From Clytia hemisphaerica (taxonomy: Eukaryota > Cnidaria > Hydrozoa > Leptothecata > Clytiidae), in the NCBI GenBank assembly GCA_902728285.1, contig CACVBU010000514.1:51632-115631 (forward strand): a stretch of DNA of 64,000 nt. The letters are read 5' to 3'. The notes under the pieces are model-generated. The model saw only the letters and a list, made by a program, of their open reading frames with translations, searched no databases and was not told where the DNA came from. The stretch's first letter is position 1. Each line of letters opens with the position of its first letter. Positions 1-11,164 of this stretch are shown here, one piece after another. A program made the translations under genes and the position numbers.

Positions 1-25
1 CCTACAATGTGAAAAAAAACAGTAG

Positions 26-83
26 ACTCCCGGTTATTCGAAGCTCCAAGGGGGATAAGAATTTACTTCGAATAACCGGGAGT
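26..83. repeat. 18-bp perfect inverted repeat
   Basis: Positions 26-43 (ACTCCCGGTTATTCGAAG) are perfectly complementary to 66-83, with a 22-nt loop. The stem could be the end of a pogo/Tigger-type MITE, because short arms with a TTCGAATAACCGGGAG-like core are common there, but the window starts here and the second end is not visible. No coding potential is seen between here and position 318. Confidence 0.6.
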
Positions 84-317
84 TCGAAAATAGCTGAAAA
101 ATTCGTTTTAAGATTAATCAATCAATTCGTTTTAATCAATCTACTGTATAAGTCATAAGATAAAACAAAAGCGGAAATTATAGAAAAATCAATTTTGCGG
201 ATTATTTTTCAAATTAACCATGTAGCAAGTATCCTTGTATTTTGTCTCTATTACAGAATTTTTTAGCTGGGCCTTCACGCCCTTGGGCGCCTTGTCTTGT
301 AAAGAAACAAAGATGAT

Positions 318-728
318 ATATGTGACTCCCCAAGCAATTTAAAATGCCTGAAAATTGGACCGGTCTTTTAAGGGCCGGTAAATGGCCGGTAAAAATTTAT
401 CAAAAGGCAGCTACGAGTTTAGTTGATTTAGCTGCCGCTGCGAAGCGTCCGGTCCAAGACCGGCCCGATCGCCCGGTTGACATCCTTTTGTAACATTTTT
501 TTGATATAATCGTTATTAAAAATCACTAACTAGCGGCCTGTACCGGTCTAATGAACGGCCTGTACCGGTCCAACGAGCGGCCACGAGCGTCTAGAAGCGG
601 CCAGGACTGTTAGAGATCACATCTAAAAAATCTAAAACAAAAATTTGACCGCTACTAGACCACTTGTAATACCGGACCAAGACCGGTCTGATTTTCAGGT
701 ACTTTAAATCGCTTGGGAAGTCACATAT
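318..728. mobile_element. CCGG-rich MITE, family A, copy 1
   Basis: The ends ATATGTGACTCCCCAAGC (318 onward) and GCTTGGGAAGTCACATAT (to 728) are inverted copies. Inside both arms lies GACCGGTCT, and the interior is dense in GGCCGGT/GCGGCC motifs. No ORF of its own is visible. A second, longer copy with the same ends and the same CAAGACCGGTCT subterminal motif lies at 30035-30745, which supports a mobile family. No clear TSD was found. It sits about 20 bp upstream of the first visible MULE-like exon, so it may have landed in an intron of that gene. Confidence 0.7.
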
Positions 729-750
729 TTTCTTAAATTTTTCTTTATAG

Positions 751-3036
751 GGCCTTATTTTCGAAAAGACCCAGAAGTTTTGAAGAGTGTTGATCAGAAT
801 CTGAAGGCTGGTATGTCCCCTGAACAGGTGTACATAAAAACTAACAAAACCGCAACCAACCCAAACTCCATTGTTAATCTTCAAACAGTTCATAACAGAA
901 GCTACCAACTGAAACAGACTGACCGCGATACCCATGCACATGAGGTTGAGATTCTAATTGGCCTTGCAAAGGACAAGAATAGCTTGGTTCGACCAGTCAG
1001 GTTTCAAGAAGACCGGTACACAGCGGTGCTACATTCTACGATAATGATCAATGATATTTATCGGTTTTGTGTCGAGGGTAATGGTCATTTCAATGTCGAT
1101 ACAACGTTCAGTATTCATACAGGATTATGGCTCACTGACACGTCTTATCAGCATTTGGGCCTTGTGAAAATTGATGGTAAACACCGAGTTCCCAGGTCCC
1201 ATGATGCTCCACTTTCGGAAAGACACAGAAGAATTTCGCTACTTCGCAATGGAAATCGCTCTACAAAAACCAGAACTGATCAATGGGCTAAAGAAAGTTG
1301 GTCATGACCTCGATAAGGCAACTGCACAAGGATTTAAAGACATTTTTCGATTGTCTGATGCATTATGGTGTACACAAAATCTAGAAGGAAGGACATCTGA
1401 GAAATTGAAGAAGATGAATGTGTCTCTCCAGAATCAAAACAAAATGATGGCAGACTTGTATGGTACACAAGAAGGTGTGGTAGTACAGGAAGGCTTGGCT
1501 GATGCAGTCGATGAGCCTGATTTTGATGCAAAGGTTAGTTTCTTTCAACGTGCTAATTATTATTGGAGTTATCTGAATTTAATTTCTCAAACTTGAAGAT
1601 TTCATTCCATGAAAATTGAAAACAGCTTATGAAAGGTAATCATTTTGATATTTTTTAGCTTGCTTGCCTTAAAGATGTATGGCATGAACATACGCCCTGG
1701 TTTCACGACTGGTTTGTCAAATATCAAATGGATACCTTCAAATCTTGCTTGATTCTATCTGCTCGAGACTTCCTCAACATCAAACATAGATACTTCAACA
1801 ACTGCCTGGAAAACCTTCACAGACAGCAAAAAAAGAAGCTACGAGACGAGCTAGGAAGTATCAAAACAAGAGATTTGAGAAAAATACTGCATGTCATCGA
1901 TAAGTGGGTTTCGGAAAATTATCACCAAGAACTTGCCTTGGCAATCAGAGGCCATGGAAAGTTCCGCCTCCATGAAGGATACAAGCAATTTTTAATCGAC
2001 CCAAAAAATGGCATCGAATGCTTCCAGAGTCCAGAGACAGCAAAATCATCGAATTTACGAATTTCATACCTAAACCCAGTCAAACATACCAAAAGCCTGT
2101 GACTGCTGGAAAAAAAGGTACCAAATCTCAAAAGAGAAGAGTCGACCAAGGCGGACCAGAGTTGTTTATAAATCGATTAAAAGTGAAGAAAACGACAAAG
2201 AATTGGGAGGTATGTTTTTTTAATTCTTTAATTCAAAGCTCAAACTGTGAACTGAAGAGGGGGGATTGAAAGTTTTCCTTAAAAAGGGGGGTATCCTTTG
2301 GATGGGGGATTGACATGAAGTCTTCTTTCTTGTGTAATTTTCTGTAGTTTTGTATTTTCAATGGGGACATTTGCTCAATTTACAATGCATTTCAGTCTGG
2401 TATTTGTAGCATTTGAGTGTTATGCAGTCAAAACCATGCAAAATAAGTAATGCATAATTACTTATGTTTTACATCTGTGTGGGATTTTTATCTAGACAAT
2501 CCTAGAGCTCATCACGCTGTCATCAAAACAGAAAGTCATTGGGAATAGGTACGAGGTTGGTTGAAAACTCAAATTATCATTCAAGATGGATATGGGAAAG
2601 AATTGAAGTTAACTTTACTCCATTTTCGTCTAATTTCAGGTGGAAGAGATGGAAAACAATGAAAACGCCACTGGCTTTGATCCAGACCGTGAACTTTTGT
2701 ACGGGTTCTATTTAGTTTCACGAGAAGATAAGAAAAATTGCCCCAGCACAGTCTCAAGATGTGAGTTTTGAGTTATGCAGACGAAAGTTTGATAAAGTCG
2801 ACACAGTGCTGGTGAAAACGTCAGGTAAGCGAAGCTTCTTGAATAAGAAAGGAGAGCAAGTCAGGATGGATTTTACTAACGTTTATTTGCACTACATGAC
2901 GTCTTGTTTGACGAAGTATGACAAATCTTTCACGTTCGGAAAAATATTAGTATTGAAGGATACTCAGAAATGGGTGTCTAAGAAAAACCTTGCACTGATT
3001 GTTAAAAAAGGGATGCATTTTACAAAGTTAATTTAA
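751..3036 (+). pseudogene. MULE-like transposase, multi-exon, frameshifted
   Basis: This appears to be the remnant of a Mutator-like (MULE) DDE transposase gene. The first visible exon opens after a splice-acceptor-like TTTCTTTATAG at 750 and carries the first catalytic block HFNVDTTFSI (about 1087-1116). This is followed by PGPMMLHFRKDTEEF in a shifted frame (ORFs 780-1307 and 1171-1596 overlap). A donor AAG|GTTAGT at 1534 and acceptor TTTTAG at 1658 delimit an intron. Exon 2 runs about 1659-2209 (donor GAG|GTATGT) with a frame change near 2030. A short exon at about 2496-2548 (acceptor CTAG, donor GGTACG) is followed by one from 2640 containing ATGFDPDRELLYGF and SREDKKNCPS. The C-terminal piece at 2761-3036 is in another frame and has the NVYLHYMTSC region I associate with invertebrate MULE proteins. 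There are at least three frame breaks, so it is not functional. The family assignment is from motif memory. Confidence 0.65.
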
Positions 3037-3336
3037 CGATTATGAAGCAGTTTGTTACAAGTTTTGACCGTTCATTTGTTTATCGAATTTTAATCAGAAT
3101 CTTACCTTTATTGGTACCTTATCTATGCATACTTATCGGGCCTCGGTTTACCGTAATATTTTTAATATAACGCATATCCTGTTTTTTTGTTGAAGAATCG
3201 TAATTAACTTTACTCCATTTATTAACGTGTGGCTGTAATTCCAAGTAAATGATCGTCTTCTAATTATATTACGCGTAGTTAAACCTTGGACACGAAAACT
3301 TAGACCTATAGCAATATTTTCGAAAGAGGGATGATA

Positions 3337-3962
3337 CCGGGTGACCCACGAAAAAGTTCGGACCTTTCTCGGCGTCTTGAGGCCGAACAAATGTCCCAAA
3401 GTGCTCGGAGTTTTGGTATTTAAAAAGTAGATATCCTAACTTAAAATTTGAGCTATCACTTTTTAAATTTGACGAACTAGTTCTCTACTTATGACCTTTT
3501 AAACTCAAAATTCACTTTTCGGAAAGTGTAAAAAACACGTAAAAAAGAGGTATTAAATTAATGCAATCAATTAGAAAATCTCTTATAAATTGACTTATTT
3601 AACGAGTTTTATGACATTAATAATTATTAAAAACACCTTTGAAAGTAGTTTTTGTTTAAAACAAGACTAGGTTTTATCAAAATTGGCACTTTCGAGGAAT
3701 TTTCTCAAAAACTGTATATCAAAAACGTCTAAAAATACCTAATTTGATACCCCTTTTTTACCTGTTTTTACACTTTCCGAAAAGTGAACTTTGAGTTTAA
3801 AAGCTCATAACTAGGGAACTTGTGCGTCAAATTTAAAAAGTAATGGCTCGGATTTTAAGTTAGGATATCTACTTTCTAAATAATAAAACTCCAAGCACTT
3901 TGGGACATTTGTTCGGCCTCAAGACGCCGAGAAACGTCCGAACTTTTTCGTGGGTCACCCGG
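3337..3962. mobile_element. Long-TIR MITE with TACCGGGTG ends
   Basis: The ends CCGGGTGACCCACGAAAAAG and its inverse are flanked by TA on both sides (gaTA|CCGGG ... CCCGG|TAca). The inverted arms extend about 200-250 bp (3337 to about 3560 against about 3740 to 3962) with few mismatches. Proteins read from the two arms on opposite strands are nearly identical (MGHLFGLKTPR...), which is an artefact of the inverted repeat. The same terminal signature CCGGGTG.CCC occurs at 16246-17057. TA flanks suggest a Tc1/mariner-type non-autonomous element (inference). Confidence 0.8.
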
Positions 3963-3964
3963 TA

Positions 3965-4040
3965 CAATAAGCTCATAATAATTTTATTGGACTGGCATCT
4001 TTATTTTTCCCTGTCCAATAGAATTATTATAAGCCCATTG
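3965..4040. repeat. 76-bp near-perfect hairpin element
   Basis: The 27-nt arms 3965-3991 and 4014-4040 are inverted copies with about three mismatches around a 22-nt loop. It sits immediately right of the 3337-3962 element and breaks the symmetry of the outer inverted repeat. It therefore looks like a later insertion or a foldback expansion. Confidence 0.8.
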
Positions 4041-4164
4041 TATCATCCCTCTTTCGGAAATATTGCTATAGGTCTAAGCTTCATGATTTTTAGGTTAACA
4101 TTCTTGCGTGTAATAAGGCCTGTAAAGTTAAAAGATTGTTTCTTATGTTTTATACTGCTGTTAT

Positions 4165-4234
4165 CTTTTACGTTTTCTTTTATATATGTATATATATTAT
4201 ATATATATATATAAAGATCCCATTCATATATATA
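4165..4234. repeat. TA-rich microsatellite
   Basis: Runs of TATATATA with interruptions. It is the junction for the Penelope-associated repeat that follows; other copies of that repeat and of the Penelope tail also abut TATATA tracts at about 47470, 48330, 56215 and 57220. Confidence 0.85.
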
Positions 4235-4755
4235 TAGCCAAAGAAGTATTGAACCTTCAACTATTCAAAAAATGTAATAAACAAAAAGAGACAAAACAAT
4301 ACCAACAAGAGGACACAACAACACAACATGCTCAGGATGAATATTCATAAAATGGAAACCAGGTATGTGATATCAAATGATGACAAAAGATCTAAACTAT
4401 TTGTACATAATTCTGATGGAGCAGAAAAACAGAAATGGGACAATGGTGTATTCTTCGGAAGTATCTCAAAAGCAAAATGCACATCATGATCTAAATCGAC
4501 CAAAAGGAAAGAAGCAACTCAATGTGAGAAAAAGTAAAATTAAACACAAATAAAAGTGACACAATATGAATCAATTAAATATATTCAAAGAAAACACAAA
4601 CTCTGTTCTTCAGTTTTCAACCTACATAGGATTTCGGCCATTTTCGAAAATATCCTCCCAAATGATATAAACAGGGTAATGTAGGTAGGCCTAGCAATGT
4701 TGATCAGGCATCACCACAGATGAGGTCGTAAAAATAAATGTGTTTCTTTGAATTA
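4228..4755 (-). repeat. Penelope-associated interspersed repeat R1, copy 1
   Basis: About 520 bp that reappear as the reverse complement at about 55700-56215, including CTCAATGTGAGAAAAAGTAA, GGATTTCGGCCATTTTCG and ATGTTGATCAGGCATCACC. Part of it (the GAAAACACAAACTCTG to GTAATGTAGGTAGG section) is also present at 47363-47465. It starts in a TA microsatellite. There is no ORF. In the 55.7-kb copy it sits between two Penelope RT fragments, so it may be Penelope-derived or a repeat that inserts beside it. Confidence 0.75.
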
Positions 4756-5570
4756 TTATTATATATAGTTTTTATCATTGAGTCAAACATATTTTAGAGA
4801 TTTTAGCGTGAAAAGTGTATATATTGATGTTAATAGCCTTTATTTGTCCGTTCAAGATCTTACTTGATAAACATTTTTACCTTTTTGTTAATTAGGTTTT
4901 TATCACTTTTGTTATATTGATTACATAGATTTTTAACGAACATTATCTTACAGAAAAACGAAAATTTATTAAAATGAATTCAAGAGATCAAGCTTTATTC
5001 TAGAACAAGTCCCCTAGGAAATATTAGATTTGCCTTACATTAATATGTCATAATGTAAAAATGAGATTTTTAATTTAATTTAATTTAATTTGAGGCTTCG
5101 AGCCTTAAAAAATGTGTAAATGTGGAGCCATTCGTTTGAGTGCAAACCATTGAGTTTAAAGCCCGAAGGGCTAGAGTTCAATCTCTGACCTTTCTCAGGC
5201 AAGAAAAAGTGAAGCCTTAAAAATGCACCGCATTTTTGACGACAGATTGAATCTAGCAATTCTTTTGTTTACTATTGATATTTTTTCGAAATTTATCGGT
5301 AAATTTTAGTTTCAATCTGTCATTTGTGTATAAACCAGGAGAGCCGCTCAAGGCCGCGCAACTTTGGCAGGATTTGTTGGATTCAAATCCTACCAAAGAG
5401 ATTGACTTCTAGCCCTTCGGGCTTATACTTCATTGGTGCAAACTATGTCCTGATATAGAATTTTCTATAACTCTTATTATTTTTTCTGGGAAGTTAAAAA
5501 GAAGGGAGCGTTTATTCGAGGTGATATAAAATGCCAATCAAAAAAAAAAAAAAAATTCTATCAGTTGTTT
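4756..5570. other. Non-coding; TTTAA repeat and self-complementary motif pair
   Basis: There is a short (TTTAA)n run at about 5069-5092. AAGCCCGAAGGGCTAGA at about 5160-5176 is found again in inverse at about 5406-5422; the motif is itself nearly palindromic. Between them GGATTCAAATCC and GAGTTCAATCTC resemble Pol III B boxes, but no convincing A-box pairing is seen. A poly-A run is at 5540. No coding exon was recognised. Confidence 0.45.
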
Positions 5571-5576
5571 CCATAA

Positions 5577-5730
5577 GGGGTCAAGATGAACATTTCACAA
5601 GAATTTATGTCATTGGATTGGTCGTTAACTATTCAAACAAAAACTTTTATTATATTTTTCTAAAGAACGCGTCATCTCTATTGTTTTGAACAACCAATTA
5701 TGTGAGCATCTTATAAAAACTTCAATACAA
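5577..5730. mobile_element. Small MITE, family B, copy 1
   Basis: It shares its layout with 30746-30895: a left arm resembling GGGACAAG..., a GGTTGGCCGTTAAC-like motif (here GGATTGGTCGTTAAC), a 26-bp identical core TTTTTCTAAAGAACGCGTCA (continuing CTCTAT), and a right end CTTATAAAAACTTCAATAC. The terminal inverted repeat is decayed in this copy but clear in the other. No ORF is present. Confidence 0.6.
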
Positions 5731-6879
5731 CTGGTTTTTCGTTCATTTGTCCTCACACTTCGCCTCCAAAACCACGACTAACGTAGAAAACTTCGTCATC
5801 TCGAGTGCCATTTACTCACTTCCACTCAGTTAAAACCGTTTCACACCCAGTTACCAGTCCTTTACAGCCATTTAACACCAATTTAACACACGGTATCATA
5901 CGTTTATCAGTCAGTTTCATATGGTTCACAGGCAGTTACAATCATTTGTATACGTTTAACGTTTTAAAATCTACGCTTTTTTTTCTTTATACTAAGTTGA
6001 ACTTTTTATTTCAATCACACGTTACATTGACTTTTAAGATCATTATACCTACCTTTCTTTGAAATATACAGGAAATTATTTTCAATGTCAACATAATGAC
6101 CCCTGATAATTTCTATTTCATATTCCCCTTGTCACGTCTCCTGTGGAGGAAAACTCTTTAAATTTCGTCCCCATCGGAAAAAATGAAATGTTATCTGTCC
6201 CCACTGTAAAAATAAATTTTAATTTCCCACCCCCACTGGATAGTTGTGATTGAAAACACTAAAAATCAATATCCCCAGTCATAAAACGAACGGGATATTT
6301 TTCCTTAATTCATGCCCATTGCCGATAAAATTCACACGGGGTCGGTGAGGCAGGGATGTTTATTAGGATATTATATAGGATTCGTGTGCATGCTATTTTC
6401 TAGTCAATTTACGGGGAAATGCACAAATCCTGCTTTCTTTCATGAAAAACGTTAAGAAAAATTGACTTTTGCAATTATTCAAAATGGCTTGCGAATTCAA
6501 GCAGTCTCTTCTATTGTTGTTGGCTTTGTCAAATTTATATCCAAATTCTCAGAAGAGCGCTCCACAATAAAATTATGATTACTGCAGTGTCTATAAAAAA
6601 ATCATGTACTGAAAACGCGAATCCTTTGAATTAGGCTAAATTTGATCGTGTACAAGAAAATGCTAAGTTTCTATCTTACATGCATACAAACTATAAATAT
6701 AAAAGTTGTATACGAGCTTTGAGGTTGAAAGATTTCATGACATAAAAAAGCAACAGGGGTAAACTTCTAAGTACACAATCAGTTAATTTTTTTGTCTCAT
6801 TTGTGTAATACTTACGTACTCCTGTTTACTTCAAAAAATCTAGTACAGTGTACTGAAATGAGTAAACAATTTCGTGCAA
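5731..6879. other. Non-coding, low-complexity with CCCCA(C/T)TGG repeats
   Basis: About 5780-5960 is pyrimidine-rich with loosely repeated CAGTTA/CATTTA words. About 6110-6240 contains several spaced CCCCATCGG/CCCCACTGG motifs set in AAATTT-rich sequence. The same kind of motif cluster recurs near 35950-36060, 41889-41975 and 58330-58455, so it is probably a dispersed short repeat. No gene is recognised. Confidence 0.4.
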
Positions 6880-7462
6880 GGTATACCGTAGCCTGGGAAT
6901 CCAAGCGTTAAACTTTGTTCACAGTCTAGTTTATGATATTTTTGCTGCTTGTTTAACGCTTGGCGCAGGTAACTCGCCTGCAGGGAGATTTTTCACTGCA
7001 ATGCAGGTTCGGCCTGATTGGCCAGCTTTCGGCGTATTACTTAGCAGTATTTTCGCGCGCATTTTGATAATTTCGATGCGTGCGCATAATTTATGGAAAA
7101 AGCTGACTCTGCAGAAAAAAGGAAAACAAATGAAAATGAAAACATAGATTCATTTTAGAAACAAAATGGCTGTTGGCTGGGTATCTAAATACATGTGGCT
7201 AATGTTTTGATGTGGTTTTTAGTAGTTTTGAAAGTCTTTAGAGCTTTTGAAAGAGCTTTTATGGTAAGTTGATTATGTGTGTTTGCCTGGGTTTCCAAAG
7301 TTCAGAAAGTCTGTCAACAAGGGTTCATACATAGACTGTTTATAACATTCTGTGTCAGACTAATCTACCTGCACCAAGCTCTATAATTTTAGAACTTTGT
7401 GAGGTGAGGTATTTTTTTTCTTTCTAAGATTATGAGCTTGGATTCCCAGGCTAGGTATACCG
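6880..7462. mobile_element. MITE with 18-bp TIR and 9-bp TSD (MULE-type)
   Basis: The element body is 6889-7453. TAGCCTGGGAATCCAAGC at the left end is matched perfectly in inverse at the right end. It is flanked by a perfect 9-bp direct repeat GGTATACCG (6880-6888 and 7454-7462). A 9-bp TSD is characteristic of MULE/MuDR transposition (established for that superfamily). No transposase ORF lies inside. It is the same family as 7845-9687. Confidence 0.9.
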
Positions 7463-7835
7463 TAAAGTTGCATAATGTCGTCAACTCTTGTAGGGTGGCC
7501 AAAAGTGAAAAGAAAGGTCGTGAGTCGGGCGGTAACAAATGCCTGATCTTGATAAAAAAAAGTTTCGATATATAAAATATCTTACCATCAAAAAAAAGCT
7601 AAAACATTGTAATCTTTTTTTGAAAATGTAGAGAATTTATAGAGCTTTCTTTTAAAAAGAAAAGCAACACGTTTCGTTGCTTTTTTTTGAAGATAATACC
7701 TGATAACCATTACGCAGTCTATCATTTTCGGCAGATACGAAAACGGCACCAATATTTTGATATGTGGGCTGTACTAAAATGCAAATAAAGTTTGATGTGT
7801 TTCGCCTGCCGGCCTAGTTTTTTCTTTGTTTACAC

Positions 7836-9696
7836 ACTCCATAGTAGCCTGGATATCCAAGCTCAAAATTTTAGAAAAAATAAGTTTTACCTCAGCCAGA
7901 CAAAGTTCTAAAATTATAGAGCTTGGTTCACCTAGAAATCAGGTGAACCCCTGTTGACAGATTTTCCTGCATGAATCCCATGGCTGCAAATAAATATATG
8001 CACATAATGACATGCATAATTTCAAGATGGTACCCCAGCAGTGATAAATCAATTTAGAATGGCAGCCTTGACCATAAAATATAGACAGTGTGGTGGAAAG
8101 TCTGTTTAGACAAAAAGTGGAAAGTGAATTTTGGAGAAAAAAGATATTAAAACAAAACTTCCAACCCAAAACAGCACTACAAAATTGGCAAACAGACTAG
8201 CCGTATTGTATAAGGGTTGCGAAGCGATCTAGACTCCACCTCAATTCGCAAGTTGCTAGCAAAATAAGAGACACTCTAAAAATCCCTCTAATAAACAAAG
8301 CCGCTATAGAGACAGGGTCGTAAGCTAAGAGCCTTAATGCCCCAAACACACCACATATTCTACTGAGGCACAACACCCGCCGCCGCCCGCCGCGTATCGC
8401 TCTTTTTTTTCCTTCTAGTTATTCTAGTGTAAATGGTGCCTTAATAAAATCGAACGATATTAGTCGAACGATCGAACATTTTTATTCGAATCACGAATCG
8501 TGTCTGTCGAAATCATCAAAACATAAATATAAAACAAAAACAAAAATGTACAAAGATGGCTTGTTGGTTCTTGGGCAGTTTTGATTTATTTCTTGACAAA
8601 TTGACAAATTTGATTACCTCCGTACTTCTTTATCATAGAATATCCACTTGGTTTTGCAAGGTAAGTTTCGTTCATTAAAAGAGCACTCCTCCCGCCCGCC
8701 CGCGCGACTTGCAAAAACCTCTCATTGATTGACCTTATTTGATACATACTTGATACTTGCTGTTAAAAGTCAAGGGATGATAAAGATCCTGTCTGTCAAC
8801 GTTCAAACTAATTTTTTTCATATGACAGCAAAATAAACATTTAAAACCGAAGAACCACTGCTTAGATTGCTTAGATGCGTGCTGCCCGCGCGGCAATTTG
8901 ATCAACTTCAGATTCTAAGTCCGTATTTCGGCTTCCGGTAATTTTGTTGCTGTTCACTGCTAGGGTACACCATTTTAAAACGGCATTTTTCGCAGTCCTA
9001 GCTACCAAACCGAGAAAGTTTCTGTGGCTTCAAGCCAAACCATTCAAGGTCATTTTGATAAAATCATCGGTTTGGAGATGTGATTTATATAGCAAATTTT
9101 ATAGCAAATTTTCGCTTGGGATAGAAGTTAAAGGTACGTGCACAATATAGCAAAACTGCTTCGCTCATAAATTTGCTTCGCAAAAAGAAGAATTGAAGCA
9201 AAATAAAGATATACCTTTTTAGTTCTTTACACGATGCAACCAAGTCATTAAGAAGATTAAAACAAGAATATCTAAGCAAGTAATTGAAAAGAAAACAACC
9301 AGAACATTCCCATGTTTTGATCTTCCCACTTCTTCCCTACCATTATTGTTATTTTTATTTGGATGCGTGGTCAAACACCCAAGGGAGATAATTAGATATT
9401 CTATTGTTATTTGCTTCGAAGAAAAAAAGTCAGGGAGATTTGCAAAGCAGCGTATGCGCCTTGCTGATCGCCCACGCGGTCCACCTAAATATTTAGGCGA
9501 ACACTTCAAGTCGGCTTGCATAATTTCTTATACGCGCACCACCAATCAGATCTCTGATTCGCTTGGACCAACCAATCAGAATATCCGCATAATCATCCTC
9601 AGATGAGAATGCAGACGATCTAGGTAAACCGTAAACATAAGAAATATCAAAATCAAAAAAAAGTTTACGGGCTGGATATCCAGGCTAACTCCATAG
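7836..9696. mobile_element. 1.84-kb MITE-family element with 9-bp TSD
   Basis: The element body is 7845-9687. The ends TAGCCTGGATATCC and GGATATCCAGGCTA are inverted copies. A perfect 9-bp direct repeat ACTCCATAG flanks it (7836-7844 and 9688-9696). It shares AAGCTCAAAATTTTAGAAAA and CAAAGTTCTAAAATTATAGA with the 47015 fragment and with the right arm of 6889-7453. Only short ORFs lie inside (for example 7939-8169 minus and 9219-9521 minus) and none resembles a transposase, so it looks non-autonomous. GC-rich patches (CCCGCCGCCGCCCGCC near 8370, CCGCCCGCCCGCGCG near 8690) stand out from the AT-rich body. Confidence 0.9.
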
Positions 9697-9842
9697 TTGG
9701 CTATATTTTGAATTGCCGATATTTTTGGGTTCACCTCTGTATTATACTGAAAATTCCCTTTGAGCACTTATTTTTCTAATATCTCTACAAAATATGCCAA
9801 ACATACCGTCAACAGTCCTATCTTTTCACTTCGCTGCTTAAC

Positions 9843-10714
9843 ATCTCAGGCCCTTTAAGTGGATTTCTTTTCGGAAAATAAGTTGATTCTACTAACCATT
9901 TTTGAAACATCATTTCTTTTTCAAACAAAATTATTTTTAAGAAATTTTTCGACTTCATGACGGAAAAAGATAGAATTTTAATATGGTTACAATGATACCC
10001 ATCAAGTCGGTAAAAAATTTACATAGAATTTCATTGATGTGGAGAAAATCGTTAAAAAAAATACACAAAATGGCGCCTCCCCGAAATACAGCGTTGAGCT
10101 TTTCACCTCAACTTTTGTACACGAGTAGTTCAAGCAGGTGGCTATTCGAAACTACCTCAATAGTGAAAGATATATTTGTAGTCTTTTCTCTATGCACGAA
10201 AGAATTACCAAAACTTCAGTATTTCCACTTGAGTTCAAAGTTCCAGCTGTATTTTAACTATATTGCACAATGAAAACCTCCACTACAGAGGTACTTTCAA
10301 TATGCCGGCTCTCCTCCCTACTGCCTTGGTAAAAGAAAATCACGAATTTTCAATTTTGTATCGCACGGAATTTAGGAAGGTACAGGCCGATGGATAAACT
10401 TGTTTGTTAAAAATGGTCGATTGACAGGTAGATTCTTACGCAATAAGCCAGTAATCAAATTTAAAAGGAAGAAGCAATTCTTTCGTTCTTTTGAGCATAA
10501 ACCAATTAGCTCTCTCTTATTTTTTTCTTAAGAGAATGTTTACAAGAATAACATTTCGTTTATTAAATAATCTTTTAAAAGTGTTGATTGATGCCTGAGG
10601 CCTTTTCATTGAACATACATTTCTGTCGGTGTTTTTTTTAGACTGTACCAGAGAGATCTTAGAAAAGGGGGAAAAGAGAATTTTCGTTTCAGAACCACTT
10701 AAAGGGCCTGAGAT
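9843..10714. mobile_element. TIR-bounded ~870-bp sequence
   Basis: ATCTCAGGCCCTTTAAGTGG (9843-9862) is a perfect inverse of 10695-10714. Beyond these 20 bp the arms diverge, and I see no convincing TSD. CAGGCCC..-type ends resemble hAT elements, but this is not provable here. The interior has no transposase-like ORF. Confidence 0.55.
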
Positions 10715-11164
10715 TTCAAGTGTACTTTACGGAATCTTGAAAATAAATACTTTTAAAAAACATTCAAATTCCCAATTTATGAAACATTCAGAAGTGTAGA
10801 AGGGTCTTAAGAAATATCTTGTTCAATGAGAAATTAAAACAGAATAAAATTAAATTTGACAAGAATTAATTTTGGCGAATGGCCAAGATATTTAATTTTG
10901 GCGGAATGAAAATTTTCTAGGCAATTCACCAAATTCAAAAAAATTTCTTTTCCCAAAAATTTCTTCCCCTAAGTTAGAATTTGACCTGAAAAAATTATGT
11001 GGTAGTATTATGATGTCTTTTTTGCAAAGGAAAGAATAATACAGTACATTGGCATGGGACCAAACAAATCGGACGTTCTCATAGGATGCCACTTAATGGG
11101 TTAAGTGTACTATACATAAACACTTTACTGTGTTGATTTTACTTTACCCTTACTTGCACTTCAG

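Larger units (their letters stand above)
3297..4080. repeat. Outer inverted repeat enclosing nested palindromes
   Basis: The arm 3297-3336 (CCTATAGCAATATT... to GATGATA) is matched in inverse by 4041-4080 with about two mismatches, and weaker similarity continues outward to about 3258 and 4115. Inside lie the 3337-3962 long-TIR element and, only on the right side, the 3965-4040 hairpin. The whole region can therefore fold into one long stem that is asymmetric only by the hairpin insertion. Confidence 0.8.

Noticed and set aside
3148..4214. Nearly identical ORFs on opposite strands (MGHLFGLKTPR...)
   Set aside because: Both arise from the two arms of the long inverted repeat 3337-3962; no codon-like constraint and no domain.
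5338..5424. tRNA-like sequence with GGATTCAAATCC
   Set aside because: No acceptable A box or acceptor stem; treated as part of an unassigned repeat.
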